A stretch of 41,967 nucleotides of DNA from an uncultured Chloroflexales bacterium (GCA_937925925.1 CALANA010000127.1:1-41967), one strand, 5' to 3'. Positions 1 through 9,235 are shown, numbered from the stretch's first letter. A program made the numbers and translations. Notes: generated by a model from the letters alone, not told the origin.

Positions 1-158
1 CCCCCCCCCCCCAACCCCGGGAACCTCCGGGCGGGGTTGTACCCCGCCCAACCACCCCACCTGAACGGTTACCAATTGTGCATCGGAGTCATGGCGTTCG
101 CCTGGACGAAGCACCCAGGTTACAGCCGGGACTGCCGTTCTTCACAAACTGATGTAGG
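1..158. repeat. Truncated GC-rich intergenic repeats at window edge
   Basis: Positions 1-73 are a partial copy, in inverse orientation, of the repeat also found at 11974-12086 and 29489-29606; it ends in the shared terminus CTGAACGGTTACC. Positions 76-158 hold a degenerate member of the family built around a GGCTGAAGCC-type palindrome preceded by TTGTGAAGA, read on the minus strand. Positions 159-334 contain no recognisable gene. Confidence 0.6.
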
Positions 159-334
159 ATTGCTACATACTACCTCTTTGCGTTAATTACGACTCTGCCT
201 CGTATAGTGTAGTTGTCCGTGCGATCAGCAGATCGAAACGAGAGCAACCCGCTAGCTGTGAATGGGAGTTCCGGCTTTAGTAGTAGTGCAACCCGGAACC
301 GGCTGATGAGGTTTGAATATTTGAATAGATATGA

Positions 335-2266
335 GTGCTTATGCGAATACAACATGGGACTCGCAAACGATCAACGAGACCTATACAAGCCGCACCCGCA
401 CCCGCAGTTGTAGATGAGGCTTTCTATGTCCAACCGCTCATCGAACCTGACACCGAGACGCTAGAACAACTCCACCTGGTCCGAGCAGAGTTACGCAGAA
501 CCTGTACCTTACTCGATCAAGAACGTCGCCATTATCAGGAATTGTTTGAGTTTACGCCTGGTGGCTATTTGATAACTGATCACAACGGCATTATTCGCGC
601 AGCAAACCAGTCTGCCAGTCTGCTTCTGAATGTAGCGCAGCCCCTGCTGGTGGGCCAATCACTGTTGAGCTTCCTAGCCGAAGCAAGCTGGTCTACTGTA
701 CGCATGCTGCTAGAACGCTTGCAGCGAGGTGAACGTCTGCCAGAGTGGGAGACGTTCGTCTATCCCCGCCATGGCACGCCCTTTCAGGTCTTGATCTCGG
801 GTGCCAGTGTGCCAGCGTTGCCTGATAAACCGGAAACTCTGTACTGGATGGTACGGGACATCAGTGCCTGGAAGCATGTGGCGGAACATATTCAGCACCT
901 GAATAAAGAACTGGAGCAGCAACTTGCCGAGCGCACAGCGCAACTACAAACACTGCAACAGCGGCATGCAGAACTGTTACACCGTGAACGTGCAGCCCGT
1001 CTGCAGGCCGAACAGCAGCAGCAACGTCAGGCATTCCTGTCCGAAATCAGCCGTTTGCTGGCTGAGTCATTGGATTACCAACAGACTCTGCAACGAGTGG
1101 CACGGTCTATTACCGCTTACCTGGCCGACTGGTGTATGATTGATCTGCTCGAAATAGATTCATCACCCTGCCGAGTAGCCGTCGCTCATCGTAATCCAGC
1201 GTGTGAGTCGTGGTTGCACGACCTGCAGCACAACTATACCGTCGATCTGAATCTACCCGATCTCGTAGCCAAAGTGTTGCAAACCGGTGAACCGGAGTTG
1301 ATCCCGAATGTGGCTGATGTTCCCCTTGAAGCATTCACCCGCAATGCTGATCATGAGCGTCTGATTCAGATCTTAGGCATTCGTTCCGTCCTGATTGTCC
1401 CCTTACGCACGCATGGGCGCTTACTGGGAGCGCTCTCGCTCGTGTCCTTGCAACCGGAATACTATCAACGCGACCAGATCGCGCTCGCTGAAGATCTGGC
1501 GCAACGCATAGCGCTGGCAGTACACAACGGGTTATGCTATCGTGCAGCGCAGGCCGAGATTCAAGCCCGCGATCAGTTTCTTTCGATTGCCGCCCACGAA
1601 CTAAAGACGCCCCTGACTTCACTCATAGGGTTTGCGACCCTCTTACAGCGGCAGATCGGTACTAACGTTCTGTCGAGTGAGCGGGAAGAACGCGGCTTGC
1701 ACATTATTGCTACCCAGGCGGCACGATTCCGTGACTTGATCGACATGTTGCTGGATCTGTCGCGCATCCAGACGGAGCGCTTTAGCCTGGCATGTACGCC
1801 ACTCGACCTGCACGCGCTCGTGCAACGGCTGGTGGAAGAAGCCCGGCCAGCATTGGAGAAGCACAGTCTGACTCTGAGCGGGATAGACACACCGCTGATG
1901 ATTATGGGCGATGAACTACGCCTGTGCCAGGTGATCCAGAATTTGCTGCAAAATGCAATCAAGTACAGTCCCAGCGGTGGCCCGATTTGTGTGCAGCTAG
2001 AATACCACGATACCAGGGCCTGTCTGCGGGTGACTGATCGGGGCATTGGCATCCCGGCGGCGGCTCTGCCTCATATTTTCAGTACCTTCTATCGTGCCGA
2101 GAACGCTCAGCAACACTCGATTAGCGGGATGGGGATTGGTCTGTATATTGTCAAGGAAATCGTTGCCCGTCATGGTGGTGCAATCGAGGTAGCCAGTCAG
2201 GAAACCCAGGGCAGCACCTTCACTGTCTGGCTGCCATTGCTCAAGGACAATGAACATAGAATGTAG
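335..2266 (+). CDS. PAS-GAF sensor histidine kinase
   Basis: This is a soluble-looking sensor kinase of 643 residues with no obvious membrane segment, so it probably senses a cytoplasmic signal. The order is a PAS domain (about 67-180), a Gln/Glu-rich coiled coil (183-235), a GAF domain (about 242-405), a HisKA dimerisation domain with phosphoacceptor His421 in AAHELKTPLTS, and a HATPase domain. The N-box Asn540, the G1 motif DRGIGIP (Asp568) and the G2 motif GMGIGLYIV near 597 are intact, so it should be active. The start is GTG at 335, with an ATG two codons later as an alternative; neither has a clear ribosome site. No response regulator lies next to it, so it is an orphan kinase here. It converges with the next gene. 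Confidence 0.9.
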   Translation: MLMRIQHGTRKRSTRPIQAAPAPAVVDEAFYVQPLIEPDTETLEQLHLVRAELRRTCTLLDQERRHYQELFEFTPGGYLITDHNGIIRAANQSASLLLNVAQPLLVGQSLLSFLAEASWSTVRMLLERLQRGERLPEWETFVYPRHGTPFQVLISGASVPALPDKPETLYWMVRDISAWKHVAEHIQHLNKELEQQLAERTAQLQTLQQRHAELLHRERAARLQAEQQQQRQAFLSEISRLLAESLDYQQTLQRVARSITAYLADWCMIDLLEIDSSPCRVAVAHRNPACESWLHDLQHNYTVDLNLPDLVAKVLQTGEPELIPNVADVPLEAFTRNADHERLIQILGIRSVLIVPLRTHGRLLGALSLVSLQPEYYQRDQIALAEDLAQRIALAVHNGLCYRAAQAEIQARDQFLSIAAHELKTPLTSLIGFATLLQRQIGTNVLSSEREERGLHIIATQAARFRDLIDMLLDLSRIQTERFSLACTPLDLHALVQRLVEEARPALEKHSLTLSGIDTPLMIMGDELRLCQVIQNLLQNAIKYSPSGGPICVQLEYHDTRACLRVTDRGIGIPAAALPHIFSTFYRAENAQQHSISGMGIGLYIVKEIVARHGGAIEVASQETQGSTFTVWLPLLKDNEHRM

Positions 2267-2294
2267 CAGCAGATGGTACGCTGGTTATCTGCTG
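2267..2294. terminator. Hairpin between convergent genes
   Basis: Eight-base perfect inverted repeat CAGCAGAT (2267-2274) and ATCTGCTG (2287-2294) begins directly after the kinase stop codon. There is no T-run, so a terminator role is only suggested by position. Confidence 0.35.
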
Positions 2295-2413
2295 TTCATC
2301 GGCGTTGCACATTGCATGCCCCCGTCGCAAGCATGACCCTCTGTATTGCTCTCTGCCTGGGCGGGCAGGCCTGGAAACAAACGAGTCAAAGACTACCACC
2401 ATAAGCTCACGTG

Positions 2414-3682
2414 CTACTCGGTATCGCCAGGTACATCAAGATCGCTCAGACGCACCGTTTTGCGTGTCCCGAACTTAATCGTCTTCTGTCCCTCACTGGT
2501 GAGCTGGCCCTTCTGCTCGAGATTCGCCACCTCGCGCTGCATCGTTTCTGCCAGTTCAACCTCGCCCTGGTTCAACAGGCGGGTTACAGCACTCTTGAGC
2601 TTCTGCGTGGCATTGACTATATCACCCGACTGCAAGTCCTGTAGCGCCCGTGTCTGCAACTTGAAGGCACTGACTTTCTCGACAATATTCATGACCGGCG
2701 CATGCACTTGATTGATCTGGCTGGCATCGTTGGTAAAGGTCAGAATGATGTCAGCACGCACCTTCTGTTGCGTGCGATTGAGCGCAGGTACATCATAGGT
2801 TGCTTCGGCCTGACCAATACGATACTGTCCCACTGGACGTGGATCGACCAGCAATTCTATCAGCAGTGTACGACCCTGGCCAGTCTCCAGATCTCCAAGT
2901 GGAACGCTCACATCACGATCCGTAATCGGGCGATAGCCAAGATTGTCAATCAACGGTATCACCTGCCAGACAGCGCGCGGCGTAATGCCCTGCACCAGGC
3001 GCAACGTCACACTAGCATTCTGGATCGCTGTGGCCTGAGCGCGTTGTACGGTATTCTGAAAATACTCAACGATCGTGTCGGCATGGGCAATATAATCTGC
3101 GGTGCCACCCGAACGATTCGCCATATCAATCAATAGATCCTCGTTCCAATCGTTGCCAACGCCGAGCGCCGTAATCGGCACACCCTGTCGCCCGGCCTGT
3201 TCTGCACGCAGCAAGCACTCCTTCTCGTTCTCCGTCTGACCATCGGTCAACAGCACCAGACGCCGAATACCGCTCCCGCCCGCCTTCTCGATCTCCTGTA
3301 AAGCTTTATCGAGGGCTGGCGCAATCTTCGTGCCACCTGCATCACGAATACGGCCAATTTTTTCTTGCAAATCACGTCGATTCTGGACGGGGGCTGCCGG
3401 GATCAAGACCTCCGTGCGATGATCAAAGATGACCACTGAGAGTATATCCTGGGCGTCCAGCAGATCGAGCGCAGTGGCCGTTGCCCGGCGTACCCGATCC
3501 ATTTTTTCGCCCTTCATGGATCCACTACGATCCAGAACAAAACTGACATTGACCGGTACCCGCACCTGGGCCATGGTCTGGGAAGGTTGCAACTCGAGTA
3601 AAAGATACGAAACTTGCGCATTAGCCGTTGTAGCCACAAAGGGCCGTGCAAGTGTCGCCCGCAAATTGACTTCACCGGTCAT
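2414..3682 (-). CDS. VWA-domain protein with intact MIDAS
   Basis: A 422-residue protein with a von Willebrand factor A domain at about 45-230. The metal-ion-dependent adhesion site is complete: DRSGS at Asp51, Thr118 in AGGTKIAP and Asp147 in LLTDGQT. The arrangement is that of the Ca-activated chloride-channel-like/YfbK group: a beta-rich N-terminus, then VWA, then a C-terminal region with a helical tail. No signal peptide is seen. The start at 3682 is chosen because a strong ribosome site AAAGGAG lies seven bases before ATG; the frame stays open upstream to 3772 but is not family-like there. It likely acts in metal-dependent protein binding; the partner is unknown and no MoxR-type ATPase is adjacent. 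Confidence 0.85.
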   Translation of the reverse strand: MTGEVNLRATLARPFVATTANAQVSYLLLELQPSQTMAQVRVPVNVSFVLDRSGSMKGEKMDRVRRATATALDLLDAQDILSVVIFDHRTEVLIPAAPVQNRRDLQEKIGRIRDAGGTKIAPALDKALQEIEKAGGSGIRRLVLLTDGQTENEKECLLRAEQAGRQGVPITALGVGNDWNEDLLIDMANRSGGTADYIAHADTIVEYFQNTVQRAQATAIQNASVTLRLVQGITPRAVWQVIPLIDNLGYRPITDRDVSVPLGDLETGQGRTLLIELLVDPRPVGQYRIGQAEATYDVPALNRTQQKVRADIILTFTNDASQINQVHAPVMNIVEKVSAFKLQTRALQDLQSGDIVNATQKLKSAVTRLLNQGEVELAETMQREVANLEQKGQLTSEGQKTIKFGTRKTVRLSDLDVPGDTE

Positions 3683-4172
3683 AAGATACTCCTTTGTAAG
3701 CCTGTCAACTATGCAGTTAGCGCCTGTTGTGTACACGAGGTATGCGGTGGCTTGAACACCACGTCCCTTCACCTTCGCTCAAAGCTTGCCCTGAGCGTAG
3801 TCGAATGGGACAAGCTTTTTCGCCTTCGGCAGCGGGGAAGCGTTGGAACATTGGAACGTTGGAACGCTCCAACGCTGGAAAGTACCACGCTATCGCAGAC
3901 GAAAAGGCAAACTGACCATATCACCGCGTAACCCGTATTGTTTAGCGCTACATCAGTCATATACACGACATACACGGTCGTCTCGGTACATCCTTTTGCA
4001 CCGCATACATCCTATACCATAGCCTACCTCTATTTGCTCTGGCTCGCTCGTCATCAGTATCATTTGAAGCATGCGGCTCTACGTTGTCACCTGAAGTAAT
4101 ATCTACCGCACTATAGTGTAGCACAAACCCGCGCACCATGAAACCAGATTTTGATTGCGAACAGCGACCTGG
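3683..4172. repeat. Intergenic repeats: TTCGAC/GAGCG palindrome and TTGGAAC array
   Basis: No gene is seen in these 490 bases. At 3776-3835 lies a member of the palindromic family built from AAGCTTGCCCTGAGCGTAG and TCGAA, also present at 18166-18207 and 40096-40139. At 3840-3880 TTGGAAC is repeated three times at spacings of 10-11 and followed by the complement CTCCAACGC, giving a hairpin. Positions 3932-4172 show nothing recognisable. Confidence 0.6.
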
Positions 4173-5483
4173 TTATTCATTGGACGTGTTGACGTCACGC
4201 AATACCAGGATCTTGTCAATGCGCAAGCCATCCATGTCCACCACTTCAAAACGCCAGTCGCCCCAGCGCGCAACATCACCGGTGCGCGGTATCTGCCCAA
4301 ACAGGCTAAGCACAAAACCGGCGAGCGTATCAAACCGATACACCTCCTCACCTGGCAATGCTTTCAGATCCAGATACTGCTTAAACTCGTCAATCGGCAA
4401 GAGACCATCGATCAACAACGAGCCATCCTCGCGTTCAATCAGCGCCCGATCTGCGGCTTCGTCATGCTCGTCGGCAATATCGCCCACCAGTTCTTCCAGC
4501 ACATCTTCCAGCGTCACCACACCTTCCACACCTCCATGTTCGCTGACGACAATCGCCATATGTTGCTTGCTCTTACGAAAGGTAGCGAGGAGTACCGCCG
4601 CTCGCCCGCTTTCGGGCACAAAGACGGGACGATACATCATCGCCCGCACGGGCGTGTTTGCGCCATCAGCGCGATACGAACGCAACAGATCGCGCACATG
4701 CACAATCCCGACCACATGATCGAGATCCTGGTCGTAGACCGGAAAGCGCGAAAAGCCACTTTCCAGCAAATCATCCAGCACATCGCCCAGGAGTGCTTCA
4801 GATTCAAGCGCATACACGTCGCGGCGCGGAGTCATAATATGCCGCACCACAAGGGTGCTAAATTCAAAAACACTCTCGATCAGTTCTTGCTCTTCGGGCG
4901 CAACAATGCCACCCAGCGCACCTTCACGCACAATCTGGCGAATGTCATCTTCGGTGACTGGCGCGGCAGCCATACTGCGCCGCCCCAACAACCAGAGCAA
5001 CATCTCACTGCCCCCCATTACCAGCCTGACCAGAGGACGACCAGGTTGCGTAAAGCAGAGCATCGGGCGCGCTATGCGGATTACAAACGCCTCGGCGTTC
5101 TGAAGCGTAAGACGCCGGGGCACCACTTCGCCCAGCACCAGCACCAGGTAGGTGATACTAAACACGACCAGCACCAACGACATATATTCGGCATATATGC
5201 CAACCACGGGCAACGGCCGTAGCCATGCGGTTAGCACGGTCGTCAAATTCAATCCACCCAGTACTCCTATCAGAATAGCGATCAGCACCAGCGTGGCCCG
5301 TACCGTTGACAAGAGTTGATAGGCATCTTCCTGCAGACGAATAGCAAACACGGCTGACTGGTGGCCCTGGTCAAGGCTCTGCTGCAAACGTCCGCGCCGG
5401 GCAGCGATCAGGGCACCATCCGTGCCAGCGCAAACACCATAGGCCACGACCAGCACCAGAATGAGGCTGATCTCCAATAGCAT
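4173..5483 (-). CDS. CNNM/CorC-HlyC family CBS-domain membrane protein
   Basis: About 436 residues with the order DUF21/CNNM transmembrane domain (three or four helices in the first 130 residues), two CBS domains (roughly 220-335) and a C-terminal CorC_HlyC domain. Family members are linked to Mg2+/Co2+ efflux, with the CBS pair binding adenine nucleotides; substrate here is inferred only. The start at 5483 is preferred because the first hydrophobic helix begins immediately (MLLEISLILVLVV) and GGGG sits at a fair distance. An upstream in-frame ATG at 5525 would add 14 hydrophilic residues but lies inside a 16-base inverted repeat. The gene follows tpiA on the same strand and may be cotranscribed with it. 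Confidence 0.87.
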   Translation of the reverse strand: MLLEISLILVLVVAYGVCAGTDGALIAARRGRLQQSLDQGHQSAVFAIRLQEDAYQLLSTVRATLVLIAILIGVLGGLNLTTVLTAWLRPLPVVGIYAEYMSLVLVVFSITYLVLVLGEVVPRRLTLQNAEAFVIRIARPMLCFTQPGRPLVRLVMGGSEMLLWLLGRRSMAAAPVTEDDIRQIVREGALGGIVAPEEQELIESVFEFSTLVVRHIMTPRRDVYALESEALLGDVLDDLLESGFSRFPVYDQDLDHVVGIVHVRDLLRSYRADGANTPVRAMMYRPVFVPESGRAAVLLATFRKSKQHMAIVVSEHGGVEGVVTLEDVLEELVGDIADEHDEAADRALIEREDGSLLIDGLLPIDEFKQYLDLKALPGEEVYRFDTLAGFVLSLFGQIPRTGDVARWGDWRFEVVDMDGLRIDKILVLRDVNTSNE

Positions 5484-5512
5484 ATTGTTACCCCAGATAG
5501 ACAGTTCCTGGC

Positions 5513-5569
5513 CTGGATCAGACATCGCTGGTCACAGGTGCGCCTGTCTACCTGCGATGTCTGATCCAG
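5513..5569. promoter_or_regulatory. Long nested inverted repeat between tpiA and the CNNM gene
   Basis: A perfect 16-base inverted repeat runs from 5513-5528 (CTGGATCAGACATCGC) to 5554-5569, with a second hairpin nested inside it (ACAGG at 5534-5538, CCTGT at 5543-5547). It lies 30-86 bases before the preferred start of the CNNM gene and after the tpiA stop. It could be an RNA leader element, a processing site or an operator. Confidence 0.6.
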
Positions 5570-5608
5570 CAACGGGTTGTGACGGGGAACGCTCCGCCGG
5601 TTGCTACC

Positions 5609-6361
5609 TTAACGAAATTGCACGATCCGCAAGAAGCTATCGGCCTTGAGCGACGCGCCACCCACCAGTGCGCCATCAATGTCCGGTTGGGCCATCAACT
5701 CGTCTATATTCTCAGGTTTGACGCTCCCACCATACTGAATACGCACGCCACTGGCCGTCTCCGCGTCATAGAGTTCGGTCAGAGTACGGCGGATAGCGGC
5801 ATGCATAGCCTGCGCATCCGCGGACGTTGCGGTATCACCCGTCCCAATCGCCCAGATCGGCTCATAGGCAATCACAACTGACTGCATCTGGGACGCAGTG
5901 ACATTAGCCAGACCGGCGTGTACCTGCCCGATCACAATCGCCTCGGCCTGGCCTGCATCGCGCTGGGGCTTGCTCTCACCCACACACATAATCGGGCGCA
6001 GTTCGTTCGCCAGTGCCGCATGCAACTTCCGGTTTACCTGCGCGTCGTCATCGCCAAAAATCTGCCGCCGCTCACTGTGGCCCACGATGACATACGTACA
6101 ACCTACATCGCGGAGCATGCGCGGCGCAATCGCCCCGGTGTACGCTCCTTCGGCCTCGTAGAACACATCCTGAGCACCGAGCGCAATCGGCTGGCCCGCT
6201 ACCAGCGCCCCGATCCGATCCAGCGCTGTGTACGGCGGACAGACGAGTACCTCACGATCAGTGGTAGAACCCAGGCCCGCCAGAAGTGCTTCCACCAGTT
6301 CGACCGCCTCACCGACCGTTTTGTACATTTTCCAGTTACCTGCAATCAAGGGACTACGCAT
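5609..6361 (-). CDS. tpiA: Triosephosphate isomerase
   Basis: The 250-residue protein interconverts dihydroxyacetone phosphate and glyceraldehyde 3-phosphate in glycolysis, gluconeogenesis and carbon fixation. All catalytic signatures are visible: AGNWKM with Asn9 and Lys11, the electrophile His95 in VIVGHSERR, and the base Glu167 in AYEPIWAIGTG, followed by the phosphate-binding GGSVKPEN and GALVGGASL segments. Length is normal for a bacterial enzyme. An AAGGAGG ribosome site precedes the ATG at a rather long spacing of 12, and a good promoter lies at 6408-6436. The usual neighbours gap and pgk are not in this window. Confidence 0.97.
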   Translation of the reverse strand: MRSPLIAGNWKMYKTVGEAVELVEALLAGLGSTTDREVLVCPPYTALDRIGALVAGQPIALGAQDVFYEAEGAYTGAIAPRMLRDVGCTYVIVGHSERRQIFGDDDAQVNRKLHAALANELRPIMCVGESKPQRDAGQAEAIVIGQVHAGLANVTASQMQSVVIAYEPIWAIGTGDTATSADAQAMHAAIRRTLTELYDAETASGVRIQYGGSVKPENIDELMAQPDIDGALVGGASLKADSFLRIVQFR

Positions 6362-6407
6362 ACGCCTTGTTTACCTCCTTATGCAACATCATAGGTTGTG
6401 AAACCGT

Positions 6408-6436
6408 ATTATATTGCTACCCGGAACATTACACAA
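6408..6436 (-). promoter_or_regulatory. Sigma-70-type promoter of tpiA
   Basis: Read on the minus strand, TTGTGT (6431-6436) and TATAAT (6408-6413) are separated by exactly 17 bases. The start point would fall near 6400, about 40 bases before the tpiA ATG, with the ribosome site between. Confidence 0.65.
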
Positions 6437-6495
6437 TCCGGGCAGCGCTGGCTTCACTGTCAGGTCAACACCTGGTATAGAGCAGTCCTACCTCA

Positions 6496-6643
6496 GTTGT
6501 GAAGACCCGTGTCCCGCCTGAAGCCGGGACTCCCCGGTGACCATGGCAATACGCTTGCTATCGCACATGGGGCATCACAACTGTTGTGAAGACCCGTATC
6601 CCGCCTGAAGCCGGGACTCCCCGGTGACCACTACGCTTGCTAT
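6496..6643. repeat. Tandem pair of REP-like palindromes
   Basis: Two copies (6496-6561 and 6583-6643, offset 87) of a unit that starts GTTGTGAAGACCCGT, has the palindromic core CCCGCCTGAAGCCGGGACTC and ends ACGCTTGCTAT. Related cores occur at 76-158, 29840-29901, 37495-37744, 41380-41456 and 41568-41696. The rest of 6362-6703 holds only the tpiA promoter. Confidence 0.75.
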
Positions 6644-6703
6644 ACGTGAAAACACAACCATACACAATACAGCACGCTGGTAAACGCTGGTCATCGAGAC
6701 AGG

Positions 6704-7324
6704 TTACATGACTCTGGGTAGCACAAACACCAGCGTGATAGCCACTGCCACCGTGATGCCGAACACCAGCGGACTCCAACTCAGCACTTTTGCACCATCA
6801 AATGGCCCGGCCGGGATCATATTGAACAACCCCAACCAGGCGTTGATGTAATAGCCAACACTGGCCAGGATGCTCCAGAAGCCCTGGGGGACAAAAAGAC
6901 TCAGCACCAGGAACAACACGGCCAGCACCAGATTGGTGACTGGCCCGGCGAGGGCAATCAACCCGCTCTGGCGTGCGGACAGGTAGCCCCGGTGCCATAC
7001 CGCACCTGGAGCAGCAATAAAGAAGCCACCAAAGGCGATAACGATTGAAAGCAGTAACCAGGGATTATTGGCAATAAAATGCGCCTCGGCCCCATAGTTG
7101 CGGGCCAATACTCGATGCGCGAGTTCGTGTAGCACAAAACCAATCCCACAGGTTACGGCCGAAATGAACAACACCGTCCAGAAAAACGAGGTCAGGATAT
7201 TGCCGCCAACCTGAAAGATCGCAAAGGCCAGCGAGGTGCCGGCCCAGGCCTTCAGCAACTCCAGATCGTCACGCGTGCCCCGTGCAAAGATTTCTTCACC
7301 AGGGGGAGAAAGCCTGCTACGCAC
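6704..7324 (-). CDS. M50-family (site-2-protease-like) membrane metallopeptidase
   Basis: About 206 residues, mostly hydrophobic, with the zinc motif HELAH starting at residue 66 and the second zinc ligand in NMIPAGPFDG (Asp176), the two hallmarks of intramembrane M50 proteases. There are five or six membrane helices and a short soluble N-terminus; no PDZ or CBS domain is attached, so this is the minimal catalytic core. The GTG start at 7324 is chosen because AAAGGAG lies upstream and the conserved start RLSPPGEE follows; an ATG at 7453 would add 43 unlike residues. Likely role: cleavage of a membrane-bound regulator within the bilayer. The substrate is unknown; a sigma factor gene lies about 1.3 kb away on the other strand. 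Confidence 0.8.
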   Translation of the reverse strand: MRSRLSPPGEEIFARGTRDDLELLKAWAGTSLAFAIFQVGGNILTSFFWTVLFISAVTCGIGFVLHELAHRVLARNYGAEAHFIANNPWLLLSIVIAFGGFFIAAPGAVWHRGYLSARQSGLIALAGPVTNLVLAVLFLVLSLFVPQGFWSILASVGYYINAWLGLFNMIPAGPFDGAKVLSWSPLVFGITVAVAITLVFVLPRVM

Positions 7325-7527
7325 AATACCTATTGCTCCTTTCGGTACACCATTGGAAAAATGGACGGTTCGACCCGGATTGAGAGGCTTCGTACAACAA
7401 CGAGCAGCATGAACAGGATCGTACCACAGAGAGCGCAGATAACGCCAGGGCAAACAAACGGCATGGTGTCTGAATACCGTCTCTGTTCCTCGGCATTCGC
7501 TGCGATAAAAAATCTCGTTGTCGTATT

Positions 7528-7799
7528 ATACCAATTTGACGTCGACCTTCCGCATCCGTTGGTTCGTCGTACGCTTGCGCCTACGACCATAAGACTTCCC
7601 CTGGAACGAGATGTCGGCGTAGAGGCGTTGCATGCAACGTTCCTACGCCGACATCCCCTTTCTGGTGCGGCGCGGCTTCGCCGTGCCGCACCAGAAAAGG
7701 AACATGGGCGGGGGCCTGCGGCCCCCGCCCCCACCGCGACGCTGGCGCGTGGGAGGACACATGGCACGACCATGCGGAATGGTCACGGCGAAACGGTAT
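7528..7799. mobile_element. MITE-like element, family A copy 1
   Basis: A 272-base element highly similar to 22071-22351. Its ends form imperfect terminal inverted repeats of about 30 bases (ATACC..TTTGACGTCGACCTTCCGCAT against the complement of the right end). Inside are nested palindromes, including GTTGCATGCAAC flanked by TAGAGGC and TTCCTACGCC, and a GC core CGGGGGCCTGCGGCCCCCG. No coding capacity is credible. The right end touches the pcm stop codon. Positions 7325-7527 hold no gene. Confidence 0.7.
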
Positions 7800-8455
7800 T
7801 AGTGGCCCTCGCCTTCTTTCCAGGCATGCTCGCCAATCAGCGGTACAAACCGCACTCCGCTGAGGCGTTCGGTTTTGATCATCTCACCCTGGCGCGTAAG
7901 GCGTAACAACAACTGATCATCACGGCCACCAACAGGAATAACCAGCCGCCCACCGTCGGCCAGTTGCTGGCGCAGGGGTTGTGGCACCCACGGCGAAGCG
8001 GCCGCCACGGCCATCGCATCATAGGGCGCATGTTCGGGCAACCCGGATGTGCCATCACATAGCAACACATGCACATTGTGATAACCGAGCGCAGCCAGGC
8101 GTGCCTGGGCCGTCTCTGCCAGGTCTGGCACGATCTCAATAGTGTAGACCTCAGCCGTCAGCAAGCTTAAAATGGCAGCCGCGTAGCCAGAACCGGTGCC
8201 CACCTCCAGCACCCGCTCGTTCCCGGTCAGCATCAGTGCCTGGGCCATCAGCGCCACAATAAACGGTTGCGATACTGTCTGCCCAGCACTCAGAGGCAGC
8301 GCCCGATCTTCATAGGCATATTGACGCACATTTTCTGGCAGGAACAAATGGCGCGGTACCGTAGACATGGCCTCCAGCACGGCTCGGTCGCGGATATTGC
8401 GGCGCATCAACTGCTTACGCACCATATTTAATCGTTCTCGATCCATACCGTGCAT
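7799..8455 (-). CDS. pcm: Protein-L-isoaspartate O-methyltransferase
   Basis: A 218-residue SAM-dependent enzyme that repairs isoaspartyl residues in aged proteins. The family blocks are clear: VPRHLFLP, the Y-A-Y-E-D-R-A-L-P segment, the substrate-loop AGQTVSQPFIVA, and the SAM motif VLEVGTGSGYAAA, followed by the ELAD-type PYDAMAVAAASP and GGRLVIPVGG strands. Start 8455 is favoured because AGGA precedes it by nine bases; an in-frame codon at 8497 would add 14 atypical residues. It is divergent from the sigma factor gene, sharing the 150-base region between them. Confidence 0.94.
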   Translation of the reverse strand: MHGMDRERLNMVRKQLMRRNIRDRAVLEAMSTVPRHLFLPENVRQYAYEDRALPLSAGQTVSQPFIVALMAQALMLTGNERVLEVGTGSGYAAAILSLLTAEVYTIEIVPDLAETAQARLAALGYHNVHVLLCDGTSGLPEHAPYDAMAVAAASPWVPQPLRQQLADGGRLVIPVGGRDDQLLLRLTRQGEMIKTERLSGVRFVPLIGEHAWKEGEGH

Positions 8456-8511
8456 TGTAGCATATCCTGAAGGTCGGCACACCTTGCACGTAATCACAAC
8501 CAGATGGCAAC

Positions 8512-8539
8512 TTTACGCCCAGGATGGATATGCTATACT
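8512..8539 (+). promoter_or_regulatory. Promoter of the sigma factor gene
   Basis: TTTACG (8512-8517) and TATACT (8534-8539, preceded by TGC as an extended -10) are 16 bases apart. The start point would lie near 8546, about 60 bases before the ATG. Confidence 0.5.
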
Positions 8540-8605
8540 AAGAGCCAGGTATAGTCATAATGACCGCGAGTGCATAACATCTAGCAGCTATACCGGAGTA
8601 AACCC

Positions 8606-9235
8606 ATGACACGTTCGAGTAACGAATCGGAGTTGATTAGCCGCGCCAAATCGGCCGATACCCATGCTCTGGCGACTATTTATGAACGCTATGAGCAAGC
8701 CATTTATCGCTATATCTACTATCGAGTTGGCGACCGCGAGCTAGCCGAAGATCTACGGGCCGAGGTTTTTCTACGTATGCTGGAAGGCATAGAACAATAT
8801 GAAGACCGGGGCTGGTCAATTGCAGCCTGGCTCTACCGCATTGCCCATGATCGCACTATCGACACCCTACGCCGACGCTACAAACGCCCGCAATTGCCTC
8901 TTGAAACCTGGACGGATATTTGCGATGGCCCTGAAAGCGTACTTGATACCCAACTCGATTATGAAGAACTGCACCAGAGCTTGAACTATTTGACCGAGAG
9001 CCAGCGCCAGGTGATTATGTTGCGTTTCATTGGTGAGCTATCGATACAGGAAGTAGCCCGGCAACTCGGTCGTACCGAAGGCGCAGTCAAGGCCCTACAG
9101 TATCGGGGCATCCAGACGCTGGCGCGCCTGCTGCAACCAGACAATGCTGTGCATATGCACCCGACGTATGGACATCATCCCTCTGCACCACCAGTTAATG
9201 CCCATGTAAACCGTGCTGCGCCGTATGCCTCCTGA
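8606..9235 (+). CDS. ECF-type RNA polymerase sigma factor
   Basis: A 209-residue sigma-70 family protein. Region 2 spans about 24-92 (YERYEQAIYRYIYYRVGDRELAED and AWLYRIAHDRTIDTLRR), and region 4 about 130-180 (LTESQRQVIMLRFIGELS, then the helix-turn-helix EVARQLGRTEGAVKAL). Regions 1 and 3 are missing, as in ECF factors. The last 30 residues are a His/Pro-rich tail outside the fold. A GGAG site precedes the ATG. No anti-sigma factor lies beside it, so its control is not evident; the tail could carry it, which is speculation. Confidence 0.9.
   Translation: MTRSSNESELISRAKSADTHALATIYERYEQAIYRYIYYRVGDRELAEDLRAEVFLRMLEGIEQYEDRGWSIAAWLYRIAHDRTIDTLRRRYKRPQLPLETWTDICDGPESVLDTQLDYEELHQSLNYLTESQRQVIMLRFIGELSIQEVARQLGRTEGAVKALQYRGIQTLARLLQPDNAVHMHPTYGHHPSAPPVNAHVNRAAPYAS

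Noticed and set aside
4155..5222. A 355-codon plus-strand open frame
   Set aside because: It is antisense to the CNNM/CorC gene, has no ribosome site, and its His/Gln-rich composition is that of a shadow frame.
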